DNA of 64,000 bases, from positions 434,001-498,000 of the forward strand of contig CABUPO010000001.1 in NCBI GenBank assembly GCA_902493385.1, given 5' to 3'. The position numbers were made by a program, and so were the translations under genes. Source of the stretch: an uncultured Lachnospiraceae bacterium. Its GTDB lineage: Bacteria > Bacillota > Clostridia > Lachnospirales > Lachnospiraceae. Shown here piece after piece: positions 43,921 through 52,966 of this stretch (position 1 is the stretch's first letter; each line of letters opens with the position of its first letter). The notes beneath the pieces are model-generated. The model saw only the letters and a list, made by a program, of their open reading frames with translations, had not been told where the DNA came from and did not search any database.

Positions 43921-45303
43921 TTATACGGCTACAAAATACTTAATCTGATTCTTTAAAATCTCTTCCTTAAAAAGCATTTTTGAAAGCTGTTCTTCATCAT
44001 CAATAAGTATAATTATAAGCCTTGTGGAATACACATCAAGCACCCTTATTATGCTGTTAATTGTCTGTGCATTCATCTGTGACGCTCCTTCTATCATTAT
44101 ACATGAACCAAGCAGCTCTTCTATCTGCTCGTCCAGCCTTAATGTATTAAGCGTATCAGCGCCGATTTTAGCAATCTTTATCTTATCCTCACCCATATAT
44201 TGTCTATTCTGAAGCTCTTTTGTAATCTTTTTTACAATTGTCAGATAATATGTAGGCTCAGAAGCGGCAATAGCTATATTAATAGGGGGCTTAGGGTTCG
44301 CGTTAATCCCTCTGAACAATGTCTTGACCCGTGTGTACGGAATGCTCTTTCCATACTTTGAAAGCCCTTTTATGGCTTCGGCCGGCTCCGCCGGTTCCTG
44401 AACGTCAGATGCGTCAGGAAGCTTTTCTTCTTTTATATCATTGGCATCCTCTTCTGTATCCTGCGCTTCCCTTGAAGCTTCTTTCTGATATGTCTCATTA
44501 ATACTGTCTGCCTCTGAATTAATTCCGGATATCAGATTAGATATTATATTATTAGTAAGGTCCGACCTTACATCTATTGTATTGTCGGTAACGTACTGCC
44601 CGTCTGTCTTTTCTTCCTGAGGAATTTCTTCATCTGTCGAATCTGCTTCATCCTTCGGAAGCTGCTCTTTCATAAATGTACGTATATCCTCGCTTATGCT
44701 TTCCTGAAAATCCTCTATGACTTCATCGCTTACGTTGCCGTCATAATGCATTTTCAGAAGCTTTGCCTTACCTGCAATCTCTCCTCCACAAAACCATATT
44801 GTTATATTATGGCATTCCTTAATACATTCATCTATCATGCCTGCTTTATGATACTGCTTTGCAAGCTCATATGCCCACTCTTCGATATATTCTTCATCTT
44901 TTATCGCCTCAAGGTCTTTGATAAGTACCTCTGTATCAGCGCCTTTTGCCTTATCTATCCTGTATTTTAACGTAAGCCTTTCAATGCTTCCCTTATCCTT
45001 TGTGAGATACTCCTGATACAGACTTTCCGCTTCCGGCAGGCTGTCGCATTTGATACACAGCATTATAAGCTTATAAAGAATCCTTCTTGTGCTTATCTGC
45101 TCATAAATTGTTCTGTAAATATCCCTTGCCTTAACATACATTTCATTAGCGCTGTATACCTCGGCAAAAAGCTTAAGCTCCGACGTATCTTTTATCTTAT
45201 CTATATCAAATTCCTGTACTATCTCAAGTGCCTTATCATACTTTTTTTCTTCAAGAAAATTACCAAGCTGATCCATCTTTAATCTGTCTTCGTATCTGCT
45301 CAT
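43921..45303 (-). CDS. TPR-repeat protein with acidic linker and P-loop-like C-terminal domain
   Basis: 460 aa, not recognised as a named family. Residues about 1-200 are helical repeats of TPR type (YDKALEIVQEF, YVKARDIYRTIYEQ, LPEAESLYQEYL), 215-330 form an acidic low-complexity linker, and 345-460 form an alpha/beta domain with INIAIAASEPTYYLTIVKKI and a Walker-B-like TRLIIILIDDEEQ. No Walker A is visible, so nucleotide binding is doubtful. It stands alone between murA and the SRP RNA. Confidence 0.65.
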   Translation of the reverse strand: MSRYEDRLKMDQLGNFLEEKKYDKALEIVQEFDIDKIKDTSELKLFAEVYSANEMYVKARDIYRTIYEQISTRRILYKLIMLCIKCDSLPEAESLYQEYLTKDKGSIERLTLKYRIDKAKGADTEVLIKDLEAIKDEEYIEEWAYELAKQYHKAGMIDECIKECHNITIWFCGGEIAGKAKLLKMHYDGNVSDEVIEDFQESISEDIRTFMKEQLPKDEADSTDEEIPQEEKTDGQYVTDNTIDVRSDLTNNIISNLISGINSEADSINETYQKEASREAQDTEEDANDIKEEKLPDASDVQEPAEPAEAIKGLSKYGKSIPYTRVKTLFRGINANPKPPINIAIAASEPTYYLTIVKKITKELQNRQYMGEDKIKIAKIGADTLNTLRLDEQIEELLGSCIMIEGASQMNAQTINSIIRVLDVYSTRLIIILIDDEEQLSKMLFKEEILKNQIKYFVAV

Positions 45304-45344
45304 ATGACTTATGCTCCTCGTAAGTAATTACATATAATAAAAAT

Positions 45345-45607
45345 CCGTGCGTCCTGTTTTGAATCCATACCCCGGGACGTTACCTCTTAAGCAGACTCAG
45401 TTCAGGCACCCTCACGGCACACAGATGGTTTTGCTTAGTGCTGCTTCATTCCTGACCTGACACGGTTCACAAATATCTGTTGCGTAAGACCCAAACGTCA
45501 ACATCCCTTTAAGAGGGCAGCTCCCAAACTACGAACCCTAGACCGGACATCACCCCTGCTGTAGCGGATTGCAGGTACAGGGCACCGCTAACTCCCCGGC
45601 TGCACGG
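45345..45607 (-). ncRNA. ffs: Signal recognition particle RNA, large (Alu-containing) form
   Basis: About 263 nt. The domain IV core GTGTCAGGTCAGGAATGAAG followed by CAGCACTAA is conserved, and the 5' half has the Alu-domain signature (AGCGGTGCCCTGTACCTGCA, then TTGACGTTTGGGTC). The terminal CCGTGC and GCACGG pair and the 3' side is followed by a T-rich tail, marking the ends. It lies downstream of tadA, as in other Firmicutes. Confidence 0.93.
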
Positions 45608-45633
45608 AAATATTAAGACATAGTTGCATAGTT

Positions 45634-45662
45634 AGTATACTGTGTATTGTTACGGGTGTCAA
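45634..45662 (-). promoter_or_regulatory. Consensus promoter of the SRP RNA
   Basis: Minus strand TTGACA, 17-nt spacer, TATACT, about 20-25 nt before the mature 5' end. Confidence 0.85.
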
Positions 45663-45672
45663 CTTTAAAAAC

Positions 45673-46140
45673 CTATTTTTCTTTCCGAAGCTGCCTAAAA
45701 AAATCCTGTAATATACTGCTGCATTCAGGCTGAAGCACGTTATTAACTATCTCTGTTTTATGATTAAATCCATCCATTTGGAGAAGGTTAATAACGGAGC
45801 CTGCACACCCTGCTTTCGGATTCATGCTTCCTATAACAACCTTTGGAATCCTTGCCTGTATTATTGCTCCGGCGCACATTGGACATGGTTCAAGCGTAAC
45901 ATACATAACGCAGTCTTCAAGCCGCCAGTCGCCTACAGCCTTTCCAGCCTTTTTTATAGCTTCTATCTCGGCATGTCCAAGAGTACTTTTTACACTGTTT
46001 CTTTTATTATATCCCCGCGCGATTATTTTATCTTTATGCACTATAACGCAGCCTATCGGCACCTCGTTAATTGCGTAGGCCTTTTTCGCCTGTTTCAGCG
46101 CTTCCTTCATATATTTTTCATCTAAGTTTTTTTCTTCCAT
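45673..46140 (-). CDS. tadA: tRNA-specific adenosine deaminase
   Basis: A 155-aa zinc deaminase that converts A34 to inosine in tRNA-Arg(ACG). The catalytic GHAEIEAI and the zinc ligands in EPCPMCAGAI are present, as is the N-terminal MKEALKQAKKAYAINEVPIG. Confidence 0.95.
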   Translation of the reverse strand: MEEKNLDEKYMKEALKQAKKAYAINEVPIGCVIVHKDKIIARGYNKRNSVKSTLGHAEIEAIKKAGKAVGDWRLEDCVMYVTLEPCPMCAGAIIQARIPKVVIGSMNPKAGCAGSVINLLQMDGFNHKTEIVNNVLQPECSSILQDFFRQLRKEK

Positions 46141-46196
46141 ATATTATTATTTATCCTTTTTGGTATATTATCCATGTTACCACGTCTTAATTTATG

Positions 46197-47045
46197 TTAC
46201 AACACAATATCTGTTATCGGCACGCACCAGTATCCAAATTCTCCGGTCATATCTTCTTTGCAGCTCATCGGTTTAAACAATTCAAATCCGAACATTTTTG
46301 CCATAAATTCATCTTTATTGCGATAGATTCCCGGAACTCCGATAAAATATGCCGGATGATTTCTGTCTGCTGTCTTCATAAGCACCAGATGACGGTAACT
46401 ATAATAACCGTGAAGCAGAAAGCTGTTATTCGCAATTGCCCACGCGTCTATAGGAAGCTGTCCTATATCCTGAGGTTCAATCCTTACGCATGACTGCATT
46501 TCGTCATCATCAAATGGATACATGCGCGGATATTTTAACAATATTTTCTCTGCTGCATTTGGTTCTTCTTCCAAAGAACAGATTTCTATCTCCTCTTCTA
46601 CAGTGTCAGATGCCGACGCCTGCTGCGGTACAAGCTCAGGCTCAGGCTCTTTCTTTGCTTCAAATTCCTTTGACTGCGTAAGAACTATTGGTTTATCGTC
46701 CCACTCCGAACCGTAAAACTTGTTTTTGTCATAAAATACAATAAGCCCGCATATATCATTTATTCCATATGTACTGTCTGCAATCGACTGTGCGCTTGTA
46801 ATAAACGAGCCTTCACCGACCCCGCCGTCTATTTTGATCTCACCTATAAGGATGCCCTGTATATCTCCTTGCTCCCTTACATACAGATACACCTTCATCG
46901 GCTCTTTTACACTGAGCACGTTAATATGAACCGTAACCTTCAGCTTCATGTCCCTTGTCTCAATTCTGGCGTATCCTATGTTATTTTTCTTTTCGCCGTT
47001 CTCGTAAGAATATATATAAGAAATCCATCTTTTATATTCTGACAT
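46197..47045 (-). CDS. DUF6128-type hypothetical protein
   Basis: 282 aa, function unknown. It begins MSEYKRWISYIYSYENGEKK and ends with a conserved C-terminal domain (DIGQLPIDAWAIANNSFLLH ... HLVLMKT ... YFIGVPGIYRNKDEFMAKMF). The middle is Glu/Pro rich. It resembles Lachnospiraceae proteins I know as DUF6128. The ATG at 47045 has GGGGG 8 nt upstream; that ribosome binding site lies in the stem of the hairpin at 47051-47086. Confidence 0.7.
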   Translation of the reverse strand: MSEYKRWISYIYSYENGEKKNNIGYARIETRDMKLKVTVHINVLSVKEPMKVYLYVREQGDIQGILIGEIKIDGGVGEGSFITSAQSIADSTYGINDICGLIVFYDKNKFYGSEWDDKPIVLTQSKEFEAKKEPEPELVPQQASASDTVEEEIEICSLEEEPNAAEKILLKYPRMYPFDDDEMQSCVRIEPQDIGQLPIDAWAIANNSFLLHGYYSYRHLVLMKTADRNHPAYFIGVPGIYRNKDEFMAKMFGFELFKPMSCKEDMTGEFGYWCVPITDIVL

Positions 47046-47050
47046 AGTCA

Positions 47051-47086
47051 AAACCCCCTTTATACATAAATGTATGCAGGGGGTTT
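47051..47086 (-). terminator. Terminator-like hairpin that encloses the ribosome binding site of the next gene
   Basis: Outer stem AAACCCCC / GGGGGTTT and inner stem ATACAT / ATGTAT. It ends the anti-sigma gene transcript or masks the GGGGG of the DUF6128 gene, or both. Confidence 0.65.
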
Positions 47087-47113
47087 GTATTATAGAACAG
47101 GAAATTTGTATCA

Positions 47114-48250
47114 TTACTGCTCAGACGTCTGAGCTTCCGGCGGAACCGCTGTTTTTTCAGGCGCTGGCGACGGTGTTATTATCGCCTGCGGCGACGGTTT
47201 TGGCGATGCGGTTGCGTTATTTGACTGTTCAATATATTTTTCACGGCCAAAATCAATTATTTTATAAAGATTTTTAATATCATCTTCCTGATTATAACCG
47301 CTGTCTATATACAATATTTCTTCATTAGGATTAAGCGGAACCTTTCCGTATACACGTCCGGCTATGTCGTAATGGCCTTTTTCTGCCTTTTTGAGGAACA
47401 ATATATATTCTTTGCCGGCCCTCATATAATTATAACCTCCGACGTACGTATAGCATTCTCTCTTTTCGTCAACCAGTATGCTTTCATTTACCTTAATTTT
47501 CTCAGGAATATCCTTCCCGGTTTTATCAGACAATACCGTTGTTACTTTAAATTCTGCAATAAGCGAATACATATACTCCTCGTCAAGAATTTCAAGGGAA
47601 GACGCAGTCTTTTTACCTCTTACTATATAATCACTGTCATTAATCATGGCTTCAAGAGTATCATATTCAGCTTCAAATGCATCCATATCAATCTCATTGG
47701 CATAACTGTCAAACAGCTTTTCTATTTCATTTGATGAAAGCGCCTTAAGCTTGCCGTAATCACCAAGCTCCACTTTGCCTCCTGTATCAGGCTTCTTCTT
47801 GTCTCTGCCCTCTTTTTTGTCATTCTTTTTGCCTGAATCTGAAGCAAAAGGAGCTTCTTCACCGCCTGACTGTACAGGCGTCTCTGTTGCAGCTGCAAAT
47901 GTATCGGTATCATTTTCATTATCGTTGCTTTTATCCTGGTCATCGGAATTATCATCTTTATCTTTTTGTGCGACCATTCCATCCTTATTGAATCTGCCGC
48001 CAAATGGAGATTCCGGCATTAATGCATACACTCCGATAATTATCAGAATACATGCCGCCGCAGAAGCCGCAATAAAAATAATGCGTTTTTTTACTTTGCT
48101 AATACTCTTTTTCAGCCCGGTTCTCTCCAAAACCATATTCTTAATTCTGTCTTCATTAAGCTGCGGCTCAAATTCATAGCTGTCCTTTATTAGATTATCT
48201 GTTTCTTCTTCGTTTAAATTGTCAAAAATCTGCTTTATTTTATCTTCCAT
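47114..48250 (-). CDS. Probable anti-sigma factor, single-pass membrane protein
   Basis: 378 aa. An N-terminal cytoplasmic segment of about 55 residues, one membrane helix (IIFIAASAAACILIIIGVYA), an Asp/Asn/Lys-rich linker, an extracellular globular domain (about 165-330: VGGYNYMRAGKEYILFLKK) and a Pro-rich tail. It starts 11 nt inside the end of the ECF sigma gene. Regulation of that sigma factor is inferred from the arrangement and topology. Confidence 0.75.
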   Translation of the reverse strand: MEDKIKQIFDNLNEEETDNLIKDSYEFEPQLNEDRIKNMVLERTGLKKSISKVKKRIIFIAASAAACILIIIGVYALMPESPFGGRFNKDGMVAQKDKDDNSDDQDKSNDNENDTDTFAAATETPVQSGGEEAPFASDSGKKNDKKEGRDKKKPDTGGKVELGDYGKLKALSSNEIEKLFDSYANEIDMDAFEAEYDTLEAMINDSDYIVRGKKTASSLEILDEEYMYSLIAEFKVTTVLSDKTGKDIPEKIKVNESILVDEKRECYTYVGGYNYMRAGKEYILFLKKAEKGHYDIAGRVYGKVPLNPNEEILYIDSGYNQEDDIKNLYKIIDFGREKYIEQSNNATASPKPSPQAIITPSPAPEKTAVPPEAQTSEQ

Positions 48251-48818
48251 ACGCGCCTCCCGGAATACATCCCGTAAGCATTTTTCTTAATTTTACAATT
48301 GCCCTTGAACTTCTGGTATCTATTGCCGTTACAGTCATTGACAGCCTGTCGGATATCTGCTTTGAACTCTCTCCAAAATAATATTTGCGTATTATAATTT
48401 CATGATCTGGTTCTCCGAGCTTACTAACTGCTTCCAGCAATAGCTTTTTCTGCTCGCGGGTTATGTATTCTTCTTCTATATTAATGGAATCCGACAGTAC
48501 GATGTTATTTTCTTCATCATCTACCGATATATTCCTGAATTCCCTGCTCTTTTTTCTGAACAGGTCTATAGCCTTATGCTTTGCTATAACACATAAAAAG
48601 GTTTTAATGCTTCCTTTTCCCTGTGCATACCTGTCGATATTATTATAAAATTCAACAAATATATCACTTGCACAGGATTCCATTTCAAATTCATCACATA
48701 CACTGTCAAGCTTTCCTCTGACAATCGTACAGACTAGCCCCATATAATCTGACATAAGTTTACTAAGCCCAAGATTGGGATTCCTCTTAATCAGATCTAT
48801 TAATTCCTGATCCTGCAT
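48240..48818 (-). CDS. ECF-type RNA polymerase sigma factor
   Basis: 192 aa. Region 2 (VCDEFEMESCASDIFVEFYN ... GSIKTFLCVIAKHKAIDLFR) and region 4 (IIIRKYYFGESSKQISDRLS ... VTAIDTRSSRAIVKLRKML) are clear. It overlaps its probable anti-sigma gene by 11 nt and lies 49 nt after cca. The target promoters are unknown. Confidence 0.9.
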   Translation of the reverse strand: MQDQELIDLIKRNPNLGLSKLMSDYMGLVCTIVRGKLDSVCDEFEMESCASDIFVEFYNNIDRYAQGKGSIKTFLCVIAKHKAIDLFRKKSREFRNISVDDEENNIVLSDSINIEEEYITREQKKLLLEAVSKLGEPDHEIIIRKYYFGESSKQISDRLSMTVTAIDTRSSRAIVKLRKMLTGCIPGGAYGR

Positions 48819-48867
48819 ATTAAATTTTTCCTCCCCATCTTCCTATTCGTTGACAATTTCTTATATC

Positions 48868-50235
48868 TTACATCTTTTTTAAAAAAATCTGTTCTGCCTT
48901 CTCACACAGGTATTCCCTGTTATTATGCGAAGGATTCTCAATAATATCTTCAAATAACTGGTTAAGTATACTTCCTATCATTTTTCCTTCTGATATCCCC
49001 ATCCTGATAAGGTCGCTTCCGTTTATATTCATATCTTTTAAAGTAACTGACTCATTATCAGCTATAATATCTTTTACACATTGTTTTGTTTCACAAAGCC
49101 TGTTAAGCTTATCCTCTCTGTGAAAATCACTCTGTGCCATAACGTCGGCTTCCATAAGTATGAACAGGTACGGCATTATGTCCATTCCGGCTTTGCTGAT
49201 AAACCGTCTTGTCTGCTTTCTGCTGCCGTCAAATCTATAATCATGATGGTATATAATTCTTGACACCATATTTATCGTATAATTATCAAACTTGAGACGC
49301 TTAAGAATTTTTTTTGCAAGAACGCTTCCTTCGGCGGGATGCCCATAAAAATGGTCCATTCCTTCTTTATCAACAATCCTGCACATTGGTTTTGCAATAT
49401 CATGTAAAAGTGCGCTCCATATAAGGATTCTCTTCTCTCTTTCATCATTTCCTGAGTAAATTCTGTTGACTCCCTCAACAACCTTAATGGAATGAAGGCC
49501 CACGTTATATATGTGGTTAGGATTATTCTGAGGCGTCTTCATCATATCGTCCCATTCAGGCAGAAACTGCGCGGTAAGTCCCGTTTCATATGCAAGAAGC
49601 AGCCTGTCCGGAAATTCTGAAGCTATAAGCTTTGATATCTCAACGCGTATTCTCTCGCTGCTTACATTATTAATTCGTACAGCTGCCTCTTTTACTGCTT
49701 TTAAAGTATCAGGTTCTATATCAAATCCCAGCTGTCCCGCAAACCGTACCGCACGAAGCGTCCTTAACGCATCCTCGTCAAATCTTTCCTTTGGATTGCC
49801 GACGCATCTTATTATTCCACTTCTAATATCGCTTACTCCGCCATATATATCAATCAGCCCCGCATCCGGAGCATAAGCCATTGCATTTATAGTAAAATCC
49901 CGTCTTTTAAGGTCTTCTTCAAGACTTGCAGTAAACGTAACCGAATCGGGATGCCTGTTGTCTTTATATTTTCCATCTATTCTATAAGTAGTAGCCTCGT
50001 AGCTATTATTGTTCATTCTGATTGTGACTGTTCCGTGTGCAATTCCGGTATCTATAGTTTTTGGAAATAACCTTTTAATATCTTCAGGCTTTGCAGACGT
50101 CGTTATATCCCAGTCCTCCGGTATTCTTTTAAGAAGCGCGTCGCGGACGCATCCCCCCACTGCGTATGCTTCGTAACCGTTCTTTCTAAATATTTCTATA
50201 ATACTATTAACATCTTTAGGAATATCAATATGCAT
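48868..50235 (-). CDS. cca: CCA tRNA nucleotidyltransferase with HD domain
   Basis: 455 aa; adds or repairs the 3' CCA of tRNAs, needed here because the three tRNA genes in the window do not encode CCA. Class II motif GGCVRDALLKRIPEDWDIT, then RRDFTINAMAY and the neck region, and an HD domain (ALLHDIAKP ... YHHDYRFDG). GGAG precedes the ATG. Confidence 0.95.
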   Translation of the reverse strand: MHIDIPKDVNSIIEIFRKNGYEAYAVGGCVRDALLKRIPEDWDITTSAKPEDIKRLFPKTIDTGIAHGTVTIRMNNNSYEATTYRIDGKYKDNRHPDSVTFTASLEEDLKRRDFTINAMAYAPDAGLIDIYGGVSDIRSGIIRCVGNPKERFDEDALRTLRAVRFAGQLGFDIEPDTLKAVKEAAVRINNVSSERIRVEISKLIASEFPDRLLLAYETGLTAQFLPEWDDMMKTPQNNPNHIYNVGLHSIKVVEGVNRIYSGNDEREKRILIWSALLHDIAKPMCRIVDKEGMDHFYGHPAEGSVLAKKILKRLKFDNYTINMVSRIIYHHDYRFDGSRKQTRRFISKAGMDIMPYLFILMEADVMAQSDFHREDKLNRLCETKQCVKDIIADNESVTLKDMNINGSDLIRMGISEGKMIGSILNQLFEDIIENPSHNNREYLCEKAEQIFLKKM

Positions 50236-50348
50236 TTTTATACTCCTTTCATGAAATATTCTGCATTGCTCCGCTAAAAATTTCTCTTCGTTTCATCAGA
50301 TTTCGCGGTTAATGATAACATAAATTTCATTATTTTTCTACTTTTAAC

Positions 50349-50377
50349 ATGACAAATAAGGATTTTAGTGATATCTT
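50349..50377 (+). promoter_or_regulatory. Promoter of the chromate-transporter pair
   Basis: ATGACA, 17-nt spacer, TATCTT, about 39 nt upstream of the TTG start. Confidence 0.55.
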
Positions 50378-50415
50378 ATCAGTAGATAATTTTAAGACAG
50401 ACAGGAGATGTAACA

Positions 50416-50976
50416 TTGAAAGAGCATTTAAAATTATTTTTCACATTTGCCAAAATCGGATGCTTTACATTTGGCGGCGGTTATGCAATGCTTCCTCTTC
50501 TTCAACGTGAAATTGTTGAAAAAAATGCGTGGGCCGAAGAAGAAGAGCTTATGGATTATTTCGCAATAGGACAGTGTACTCCAGGTATCATAGCAGTCAA
50601 TACCGCTACTTTTATCGGATATAAAAAAAAGGGGATTCTGGGCGGTATTTCTGCCACTCTCGGACTTATATTCCCATCCCTTGTTATCATTATGATAATA
50701 GCTGCCTTTTTAAGGTCATTTGCGGACCTTAAAATTGTCGGCCATGCTCTTAACGGAATAAAAGCCGGAGTATGCGCTCTTATATTTGACGCAGTAATTA
50801 AGCTTACTAAAAAATCAGTAATAGACCGATATACTCTTGTACTTTTTCTTTTAGTATTTTTCATATCGCTGCTGACCGGATTTTCAACTATAATCCTTGT
50901 TGTATTGTCCGGACTGGCAGGGTTTATTATCTGCCGTATCAAATCAAAATATAACGCCGGAAAGGAGAATTCATAA
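50416..50976 (+). CDS. Chromate transporter family protein, first half
   Basis: A 186-aa half-size ChrA-type membrane protein with FFTFAKIGCFTFGGGYAMLP and FAIGQCTPGIIAVNTATFIG, the conserved N-terminal signature. It starts with TTG, AGGAG 8 nt upstream. It pairs with the next gene as in split ChrA systems; chromate or another oxyanion is the family substrate, but the natural role is not known. Confidence 0.9.
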   Translation: MKEHLKLFFTFAKIGCFTFGGGYAMLPLLQREIVEKNAWAEEEELMDYFAIGQCTPGIIAVNTATFIGYKKKGILGGISATLGLIFPSLVIIMIIAAFLRSFADLKIVGHALNGIKAGVCALIFDAVIKLTKKSVIDRYTLVLFLLVFFISLLTGFSTIILVVLSGLAGFIICRIKSKYNAGKENS

Positions 50977-51548
50977 TGTTATTATATCTCAGATTATTTT
51001 TTGAATTTTTTAAGACCGGACTTTTTGCGATAGGAGGAGGTCTTGCAACTCTTCCTTTTCTGTATGAGATGTCGGCGGAAACGGGCTGGTTTACAACACA
51101 TGACATATCTAATATGATTGCCGTATCCGAATCAACGCCCGGACCGATAGGAGTTAATATGAGTACCTATGTCGGCTTTCAGACCGCATACAGCTATTTT
51201 GGTCCTGCAGGCGGAATACTGGGAGGTATAATCTCAACGCTTTCGCTTGTAATGCCTTCAATAATTATTATTGAAATAATTTCTGGAATCCTCAAAAAAT
51301 TTAAGGAATCACAGGCTGTTAAGAATATATTTTACGGGCTCCGTCCTGCCTCGTCGGCGCTTGTTTCCGCTTCAGGAATGGCAATTGCGCGCGCCGCTTT
51401 CCTTATAGAGAATACCGAAACAATTCTCATTAACTGGAAGTCACTTATACTCGGTGTAGTTTTATTTGCCGGCATCAGAAAATTTAAACTGCATCCTATA
51501 ATATATATAGCAATTGCCGCCGCAGTCGGAATCATTTTTAAGTTTTGA
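50976..51548 (+). CDS. Chromate transporter family protein, second half
   Basis: A 190-aa homologous half (FFEFFKTGLFAIGGGLATLP, VSESTPGPIGVNMSTYVGFQ). Its ATG overlaps the TAA of the first half (TAATG), so the two should be made in equal amount and form a heterodimer. Confidence 0.9.
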   Translation: MLLYLRLFFEFFKTGLFAIGGGLATLPFLYEMSAETGWFTTHDISNMIAVSESTPGPIGVNMSTYVGFQTAYSYFGPAGGILGGIISTLSLVMPSIIIIEIISGILKKFKESQAVKNIFYGLRPASSALVSASGMAIARAAFLIENTETILINWKSLILGVVLFAGIRKFKLHPIIYIAIAAAVGIIFKF

Positions 51549-51604
51549 CAAAGGCTGTGACATAAGTTATCATATTTTTATGTTAAACAAAAGGAGGGTT
51601 TATA

Positions 51605-51859
51605 ATGAAATATTCATATCATACAAAAGGAACCTGCAGTACACAGATAGACCTTGAAATTAACGACGACATAATTACTAATGTAAAATTTTACGGAGGC
51701 TGCAACGGTAATCTTAAAGCAATACCTATTCTTGTAGACGGCATGACAGTTGACGCTATAGAGAAAAAATGCAGCGGTATAGTATGCGGCTTCAAAAATA
51801 CATCCTGTGCAGACCAGCTGGCCCATGCCGTAAGGGAAGCATATAACGCAACCCACTGA
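51605..51859 (+). CDS. TSCPD domain protein (TIGR03905 type)
   Basis: An 84-aa protein with YHTKGTCSTQIDLEI, VKFYGGCNGNLKAIPILVDG and CGFKNTSCADQLAHAV, the TSCPD family also found at the C-terminus of some ribonucleotide reductases. Four conserved Cys suggest metal binding. AGGAGGG precedes the ATG. Function unknown. Confidence 0.88.
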   Translation: MKYSYHTKGTCSTQIDLEINDDIITNVKFYGGCNGNLKAIPILVDGMTVDAIEKKCSGIVCGFKNTSCADQLAHAVREAYNATH

Positions 51860-51860
51860 T

Positions 51861-52901
51861 TTATTCTAATGATGCCGTCATTATATCGTACGCAGCTTTT
51901 ATAACAACAAATGCTATCGGCCCAAGAATGACGCCGATTATTCCAAAAAGCTGAATACCGGCATAAAAAGATATAATCATATATATCGGACGCAGTCCTG
52001 TACTGCGTCCCATTAATTTTGGCTCCAAAAACTCACGCGCACACAGACACAGAAGATATGTCACCCCAATAACTGCAGCATAAACGAGCCTTCCCTGAAA
52101 GATATATATAACTGCCCAGGGTATAAGTACGCTGCCGCTCCCCAAAATCGGAAATGCGTCAAGCACCGCTATAATTATTCCTATCAGTATCGCATACGGA
52201 TTTTTTATAATAAATAAACCTAAAGAACACAAAATTGCAACTACACATATAATAATGCCCTGCGTCTTAAAATAACCTCCCAAAGCCTCCTTAACCACAT
52301 TTATCAAAGGACTAATTCTTTTATACATATCTGAATTACTTATATCATTTGATATAGAATTATATTCTTCCATTATAAGCCACGTTCCTACAAGAAAAAA
52401 AAGAAAAATAATAAATACTGATATAGCTCCCTGACATATACTCCATGCCTTATCAGTTACAAACGGCAGTATCTTTTCATTCCAGTTTTCACCAAGATAA
52501 TCCACTCCCAGCAAAAAAATGCTGTAAGCTTTTCCTCCGCTGATTCCAAGCCAGTCGTCGCAGCATCTGCAGATTTTCCTGACATACACATCAAATTCAG
52601 ACTGAATAAAAGGTATATTAGCCGTAAACCTCTTTACCTGATTAAATATTGCAATACCTATTCCCGAAATACAAATAAATAATAAAGCTGCAAAAAGAAG
52701 AACTGTTATAATTACAGTTAATTTGTATGGAAAATGCGCTTTCTTAGTTATCTTATCGACAACCGGATAAAGCCACATTGAAAGAATTGCCGAAAAAATA
52801 AATGGAACTACAAGAGGCAGCATATATCTGATTAAAATGTATACTGTAAATGCAATTCCAAAAAAATACATTGCTTTCTTAAAAAATATTCTTTCACACA
52901 T
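51861..52901 (-). CDS. AI-2E family membrane protein (YtvI-like)
   Basis: 346 aa with about eight hydrophobic segments and the family signatures YFKTQGIIICVVAILCSLG, DAFPILGSGSVLIPWAVIYI, LEPKLMGRSTGLRPIYMII and FGIIGVILGPIAFV. In spore-forming Clostridia this subgroup is often annotated YtvI. Start at 52901 with GGGGA 8 nt upstream. It converges with the TSCPD gene. Confidence 0.85.
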   Translation of the reverse strand: MCERIFFKKAMYFFGIAFTVYILIRYMLPLVVPFIFSAILSMWLYPVVDKITKKAHFPYKLTVIITVLLFAALLFICISGIGIAIFNQVKRFTANIPFIQSEFDVYVRKICRCCDDWLGISGGKAYSIFLLGVDYLGENWNEKILPFVTDKAWSICQGAISVFIIFLFFLVGTWLIMEEYNSISNDISNSDMYKRISPLINVVKEALGGYFKTQGIIICVVAILCSLGLFIIKNPYAILIGIIIAVLDAFPILGSGSVLIPWAVIYIFQGRLVYAAVIGVTYLLCLCAREFLEPKLMGRSTGLRPIYMIISFYAGIQLFGIIGVILGPIAFVVIKAAYDIMTASLE

Positions 52902-52966
52902 AATCATATTCCCCAGCAGATAATAATAACTCTATTATCTGCAATCAGGAACATATTAATACATCT

